DNA of 64,000 nucleotides from Bacillota bacterium (GTDB lineage: Bacteria > Bacillota > Clostridia > Acetivibrionales > DSM-1351): positions 58,723-122,722 of the forward strand of contig JAEWST010000073.1 of assembly GCA_023398105.1 (NCBI GenBank), read 5' to 3'. The notes under the pieces were generated by a model. It had not been told where the DNA came from. It saw only the letters and a program-made list of their open reading frames with translations, and did not search any database. Below, one piece after another: positions 60,301 through 64,000 of the stretch (position 1 is its first letter; each line of letters begins with the position of its first letter). Both the position numbers and the translations under genes were made by a program.

Positions 60301-62256
60301 AATATTGTAATTAGTTAAGCCTGGTATATTTTCACAGTTAATGATATCAGAATGGTTTGGAAGAGTATCAAAGCTAATTGTACTGCCGTCAGCTAATTTG
60401 ATGCCTCTTTCAAAAATATCCTCGTAAACATCGTCATCATCATTTCCAGTAGCTTCGTATGGCAAAGCTGAAAGAGGGTAAGTTTTGACATCCTTTAGAA
60501 GCATGCTGCATAAATCTGTCTTTGCTTCATATGCAGAGTAATTGAATTTAATTGTAAATGGATAGTTTGTTATAGTACCATCCTTATTCTTAACTCTTTG
60601 AGAGTTATTCAGTACGGGCTTGTTCTTAGAGATTTTTGATACAGTAATACCATCAGGATGAAGAATGGTTAGCTGCTTATCTGAATCATCAAGTATATAA
60701 GCGGCATATTCAATAGTTTTATCCTTTGATATTTGAGCAATAAATCCGCCTTTTCTTGGAGTGCCAGCAGTTGTTCCGAGAGAGAGAAAGTCCTCCTCTG
60801 AAAGAGGTCTTTTGTTTTCACTTAGTCTTTTTGAATGAATAAACATAGAACTTTCACCTGAGACCTCCAATCCTTGATTATAGGCTGGTAAAAGAGTGAT
60901 TTCCTTCTGATATTTAATAATCTCAGTGCCGCTTAAAGCACGCATTTCTACCATTACTCTTAAAGGATCTGGTGGATTTGGATAAATGCTAAGAATGGCT
61001 TTTCTGCTCAATAGCATATAATTTGGCTGTTTGGAAGAATACTTTGAAGTGTTATATTTATACATATCGTTTATAAAGACTGAACCGTCAAAAGTAAAGC
61101 CTTGTCCATTTTTATCATTCTTTATGGTATATGAATATTTATTTGCTGGATAATTTGTTGAACAGCTGAAAAGCACATTTTTATAGCTTCCATCTTTCTT
61201 AGTATAGAAGGTTATGGAATATATTGATGAAAGTGCATCACCTGAGCCAAGGCGTATATACTCACCAGGAAAATGTCCTCCTCCTTTGGAGGTAACGAAC
61301 GCATCATTTACCATGAGCTTGTCATATAGAGCGTCTTTTTCAGTGTCTGAAGGAGGTGAAACTACACATTGTATCTGAATATTTTCGGTTGTCTGAGTTG
61401 TGCCAGAGTCATTAACAATATTGCAAAAATCATTGCTATAGTAAGGAAATCTTACATTGTTATAGTCCAGAGTATTTGCATAGTATGTCCAGAAAAAGCT
61501 ATTAAAGCTGCTTACAAGCTCTTGAAAATCAGCAGGCTTGAGATAGTCATTATCTGAGAAATTGCTGTTGATTTTCAAAGACTCTTTATCTGAATCGGTA
61601 GCTATTTTAGTAGCTTTGCTATTTGTAATTATACTTTTTATAGAGCCTATTTTTGAATCGACTGACTCCCAAATTGGTTTTAAGCTGGTGTACAAATTTC
61701 TTGAATTGGTAAGCAGTAGCTTGGTATTGTCAAGAAAGCTTTTATTTCCCGAAAGCGTTAAAGCCATGCCTCTAAAGTCAGTATAGTTTTTGTCTTTTCT
61801 AATAAATTGGTTGTTTTGAAATGGATTGCGTACGTCATTTCCTTCAAGTTGATTAATTATATTAAGAAGTGACTTGTATTTATCATCTAATGAAGAAATA
61901 GTTGTATTTTCATCAGTTATTTTATTTTTTTTAATAAATGAATTTATGCTGCTGCTAATCTGAGTTAATTTATTTAACAGCTCCTTAGTTGTAGGCTCTC
62001 TTTTTTGCAACTCTTCATTGTATGCTATTATAGCGGCATTTATTTTGTTGAGTTCTATTTCGGAGCTGTCATTTACTATAGAATACAAAGCTTCAAGACA
62101 TTCCTTGTGAAGAGGGTGAATTCTTTCCATTGAAAGAGGTTTGATTGTTTCCTCCTTAGCATCTACAGCAACAGGATACTGTGAGAAAAAGGTACTGGCA
62201 ATAATTAGGCACAGTATAGCTAATGTTAGCTTTTTAAGAAGATTACTTGAAAGCAT
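57361..62256 (-). CDS. Giant secreted protein with M15 and M23 peptidase motifs
   Basis: The 1631-residue protein has a signal peptide (about 1-33), a long N-terminal region without recognised domains (coiled-coil-like at 40-220), and two peptidase-type domains. The first has ENHAFGIALDIN (H1011, D1018) and ENGHFEI (H1077), the VanY/M15 SxHxxGxAxD...H pattern with Asn for Ser. The second has LHGGIDLPGSD (H1307, D1311) and GVHLHYAVY (H1412, H1414), the M23 LytM zinc site. A beta-type C-terminal domain follows. Both families cut peptidoglycan peptides. Having both in one chain is rare. The ATG lies behind aaggagact. Confidence 0.82.
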   Translation of the reverse strand: MLSSNLLKKLTLAILCLIIASTFFSQYPVAVDAKEETIKPLSMERIHPLHKECLEALYSIVNDSSEIELNKINAAIIAYNEELQKREPTTKELLNKLTQISSSINSFIKKNKITDENTTISSLDDKYKSLLNIINQLEGNDVRNPFQNNQFIRKDKNYTDFRGMALTLSGNKSFLDNTKLLLTNSRNLYTSLKPIWESVDSKIGSIKSIITNSKATKIATDSDKESLKINSNFSDNDYLKPADFQELVSSFNSFFWTYYANTLDYNNVRFPYYSNDFCNIVNDSGTTQTTENIQIQCVVSPPSDTEKDALYDKLMVNDAFVTSKGGGHFPGEYIRLGSGDALSSIYSITFYTKKDGSYKNVLFSCSTNYPANKYSYTIKNDKNGQGFTFDGSVFINDMYKYNTSKYSSKQPNYMLLSRKAILSIYPNPPDPLRVMVEMRALSGTEIIKYQKEITLLPAYNQGLEVSGESSMFIHSKRLSENKRPLSEEDFLSLGTTAGTPRKGGFIAQISKDKTIEYAAYILDDSDKQLTILHPDGITVSKISKNKPVLNNSQRVKNKDGTITNYPFTIKFNYSAYEAKTDLCSMLLKDVKTYPLSALPYEATGNDDDDVYEDIFERGIKLADGSTISFDTLPNHSDIINCENIPGLTNYNIYNNNISVYAQAYNNILDKFKNDYCSKDYAYPNMEKSTASSFFELHDDIKYNYLLFNIYDQYALLPTTEGDAHYITAYNNLKESKFGKFISSCIQNEASGEKPIRSILSAGFPTEVKKLKMQGSDSNMNEANYRLPNIGDLVAFDIPKEIIFDDSGIDSSYTPYIMSFDKKPDKSVALYKGFKVENENTWHYFLSSGYLFEELDELVSAKEHKDVIKQEFELIRTGEDSLREYRISDKLFWLLISSSVKTELSQALYKKIAVSPMNEFGYLRYNDFPYYYYTENSTGEVLPDPSWKATKSDTPIKIGATTVEVNKEAEDLFNTAFSTLISNDKYISNVSKPNTYSFKHINGKPENPLENHAFGIALDINTKLKPTDDTKNNFFYNIFGKYSRTAMWKYYTDSFEPSGFAFGGYLGTYGSKQIENGHFEINNFKKYSPKYIQEGLNILNSDISTYKLNIPSQPSKLDDSEKKCAVIINLFNAPGDYDLLLFDNKNRLISYSMNGTPNLTEASKSSTENHPETIIKGLLPDTYTLKIYGYAQKFKPDKYALEIKFVDKANYHKTFTKPAIEDSNKGIFKLIDIIDEDKAIMDITKDYKNNAARHIDGYAASVISGNNELWLWPLPFHDIDFNKDYKTLIKEGTVTSGWPKRNNGIDLHGGIDLPGSDRGSGVLVRAVESGRVYTNDSMVTCGDKDCKQLNNQYSVSIKHYLDEKGNIIENVDKYMTTYIHFIRNGLLVKSGEYVKKGDVIGFMGTTGDSTGVHLHYAVYNEEWGKPTARGIDPLNKINVNEWRNTVLENLFKRYSTEHPEKYRKNIMYMSPEEQLWYDYYTKEASKPYFNGTLKDIHWKHPNYYPISQSVPTASYTLTDEGIDLNIGTSGNKIAVTALIIAEDPEIYKSYKHDHGSYIASVLEFRKKIDMPNDIVANNKLIKIKWPETKLPNPSIQNRRYYLRIEVEDLSSGRSWVNRTTSTDNREVTDYVK

Positions 62257-62508
62257 AAAAAAGTCTCCTTATTATAAAATTGTAGAATTTCCTCACCATG
62301 GTAATATATGAAAAGCAAGATGTTATGTAATAAATTCTCTCAATAAAAATTTATTACACATTTATAATAAAGTCAATAAAAATACAAAAATATGCTATTT
62401 ATGTAGTATACATCAATGTAATAATATGATAAAATCTCATCGAATAATAGGGGATGTCATAGATTAGGTGAATAAATGGTGTGAGATGTATATTTGGAGG
62501 TATTAGTC
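62257..62508. other. Divergent promoter region
   Basis: 252 AT-rich bases between the giant peptidase gene and the Ig-repeat gene. No clear consensus promoter, hairpin or small gene seen. Shared divergent control of two large secreted proteins is likely. Confidence 0.5.
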
Positions 62509-64000
62509 ATGAAACGGACAAGAGCTTTTTTATCGGTTTTATTTTTTGTTTTAGTGCTTCAATGTTTTTCTGGCTTTGTTTTAGTAGATAAAGCAAATGC
62601 TGGTGATGCATCTTTTCTAATGGGGATAACTGGGGGTAGTAATACATGGGAAAATAAGCCAGTAATAGTGAGAGCTTTTTGTGTTGATTCTGATTGGGAA
62701 TTGGATGATTTCTGCTATGCTGTTGATACAGAAGGGTATACAAGATTTTCGGGTTTAGGAAACTCAGTGACTGTAAGCAGAGAGGGCATATCTACAGTTT
62801 CATTTGCGGCAATACTTCATTTTTGGAGTGATTTTCCAGCATCAAAAAGCACGATAGTAAAAATTGATCTAACTGCTCCTGTGCTAAATATAACCAGTAT
62901 AAATGAACAATGGCAGTCCGTTGACAGCGTAACTATTGAGGGACAAGCCTCTGACAGCCTTTCTGGCATAAAAAGTATACAATACAAATTTGATAATGGG
63001 GCGTGGCAAACTGGTAAAAAAGCAATTGTAACAAAAGAGGGGGAAACTAAAGTACAGTTTAGGGCGACTGACGATGCTGGCAATGTTACCTCAAAAAGCA
63101 CAATTGTGAGAATAGACAGAACAGCACCTGTTTTTCTTGAAAGTACAATTAATGAAAATTGGCAATCGGCTGAAAAGACTGTTGTTTCTGTTGGTGCGAA
63201 TGATAGGTATAATGACGTAAAGCCTTTTGAATATAGCTATGATGGACATTTATGGTTTGATGGCAATGAGGTTATTGTAAGTGATGAGGGAGAAACAGAG
63301 GTATGGCATAGAGCAACTGATAGTCTGGGAAATTCAGCAGTAAAAAAAACAACCGTCAGACATGACCGAACGCCACCAGAAATTGAAATATCAAATCCTG
63401 CTGTTGAGACTTCTGATTTCAATGAAGTTACAGTAAGCTGTACACCAAAGGACACAATTTCGGGGATTGATGCTAGCACAGTTGAGTATAGCTTGGATGA
63501 AGGGGAATGGCTTAAGGGCAATAGTGTTAAAGTACAAAAGGACGGAGAAACAAAGGTTTCGTTTAGGGCAAGGGACAATGCTGGTAATAGTGTTGAAAAA
63601 GACGAAAAGGTATACCTTGATTGTGTTGCACCAATCATATCGGAGGCGTTTCTTTGTGCAAGCAATACTGATGAGGCTATGCGGTTTTTAGATGCCGAGT
63701 ATACCGATATTACAGAAATATATGCGTGGGTTGCTAGCAGTGATATGCGTAGAGGTGAGATAACAAAACCAAAGGAATATATATATACTGTAAGACAGAA
63801 TCCCTCAAAAGCTGGAAGAAGCTATCATGTAGAAGGCGACAAAACCTCCTTCAGACTTGAGGGACTTACGAAGGGACCAAACTATATTTCAATAAAGGCA
63901 GTTGATGCTGCAGGGAACGAAAGTGAAGTAAAACTGCTTACAATTAAAATTGGAAATGGAACTCCAGGAACACCATCAATTCGTAGTAAAACACATCCAT
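62509..64000 (+). CDS. Secreted multi-repeat Ig-like (OmpL47-type) protein, 3' partial
   Basis: The frame is open from ATG 62509, 8 bases after ggagg, to the right edge, giving at least 497 residues. A signal peptide (residues 1-32, ending DKANAG) is followed by a unique domain (about 35-110). At least three Ig-like repeats of about 85 residues come next, each with a Y(K/S)(F/L)D...W segment, a GET(K/E)V segment and a final (R)ATD(D/S)xGN motif, plus a fibronectin-like unit near the end. Such repeats build extracellular stalks. It is divergent from the giant peptidase gene, so both may act at the cell wall. Confidence 0.8.
   Translation, partial: MKRTRAFLSVLFFVLVLQCFSGFVLVDKANAGDASFLMGITGGSNTWENKPVIVRAFCVDSDWELDDFCYAVDTEGYTRFSGLGNSVTVSREGISTVSFAAILHFWSDFPASKSTIVKIDLTAPVLNITSINEQWQSVDSVTIEGQASDSLSGIKSIQYKFDNGAWQTGKKAIVTKEGETKVQFRATDDAGNVTSKSTIVRIDRTAPVFLESTINENWQSAEKTVVSVGANDRYNDVKPFEYSYDGHLWFDGNEVIVSDEGETEVWHRATDSLGNSAVKKTTVRHDRTPPEIEISNPAVETSDFNEVTVSCTPKDTISGIDASTVEYSLDEGEWLKGNSVKVQKDGETKVSFRARDNAGNSVEKDEKVYLDCVAPIISEAFLCASNTDEAMRFLDAEYTDITEIYAWVASSDMRRGEITKPKEYIYTVRQNPSKAGRSYHVEGDKTSFRLEGLTKGPNYISIKAVDAAGNESEVKLLTIKIGNGTPGTPSIRSKTHP

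Overview
The window is low-GC, AT-rich DNA that looks like an anaerobic, motile, spore-forming member of the Clostridia. A dockerin-bearing secreted esterase suggests a cellulosome producer of the Ruminiclostridium (Clostridium cellulolyticum) type. Supporting features are a Gram-positive flagellar/chemotaxis operon, the spore germination protease Gpr, [FeFe]-hydrogenase maturases HydG and HydF, and a TPP-controlled thiC. The genus is inferred from this combination, not from any marker gene.

Region 1 (1-19.5 kb) is one long co-directional flagellar and chemotaxis operon: fliY (cut by the left edge), cheY, fliO, fliP, fliQ, fliR, flhB, flhA, flhF, flhG, cheB, cheA, cheW, cheC, cheD, a small membrane protein, fliA-type sigma factor, a FapA/DUF342 protein, small unknowns, a DUF6115 protein and an MltG-like fragment. 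It encodes the type III export gate, the C-ring switch, the proteins that place the flagella, the CheA/CheW/CheY core, three adaptation proteins (CheB, CheC, CheD) and the late-gene sigma factor.

Region 2 (19.7-32 kb) is mixed accessory DNA: a MATE exporter, a YdbS/YdbT-like PH-domain pair, tRNA-Leu followed by an integrase remnant, and a secreted HNH-like putative toxin with a candidate immunity gene and a degraded copy of its 3' end. An AgrC/LytTR-type two-component system follows, split by a divergent lipoprotein gene, and then an MFS transporter.

Region 3 (32-44 kb) holds a free-standing B12-binding protein with an ABC exporter, a three-gene GlpA-like flavoprotein/Fe-S operon, small Cys-rich proteins, thiC under a TPP riboswitch, the dockerin esterase and a BAAT-like hydrolase. 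Region 4 (44-64 kb) holds hydG, hydF and a TM1266-type regulator, a second MATE exporter, hemW, rpsT, gpr, an M50 protease, a LigA-type DNA ligase with a lipoprotein, a 1631-residue secreted protein with M15 and M23 peptidase motifs, and the start of a divergent Ig-repeat secreted protein.

The most unusual content is non-coding. Four kinds of repeated, structured elements lie between genes: (a) a hairpin fused to a ribosome binding site, seen five or six times; (b) a longer, roughly 160-base structured leader that ends in (a), seen twice; (c) a hairpin inserted between the ribosome binding site and the start codon of three unrelated genes; (d) a dispersed repeat of about 90 bases with paired-arm changes, seen at least five times and once as an inverted pair. 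All were found by eye; none was checked against a database.
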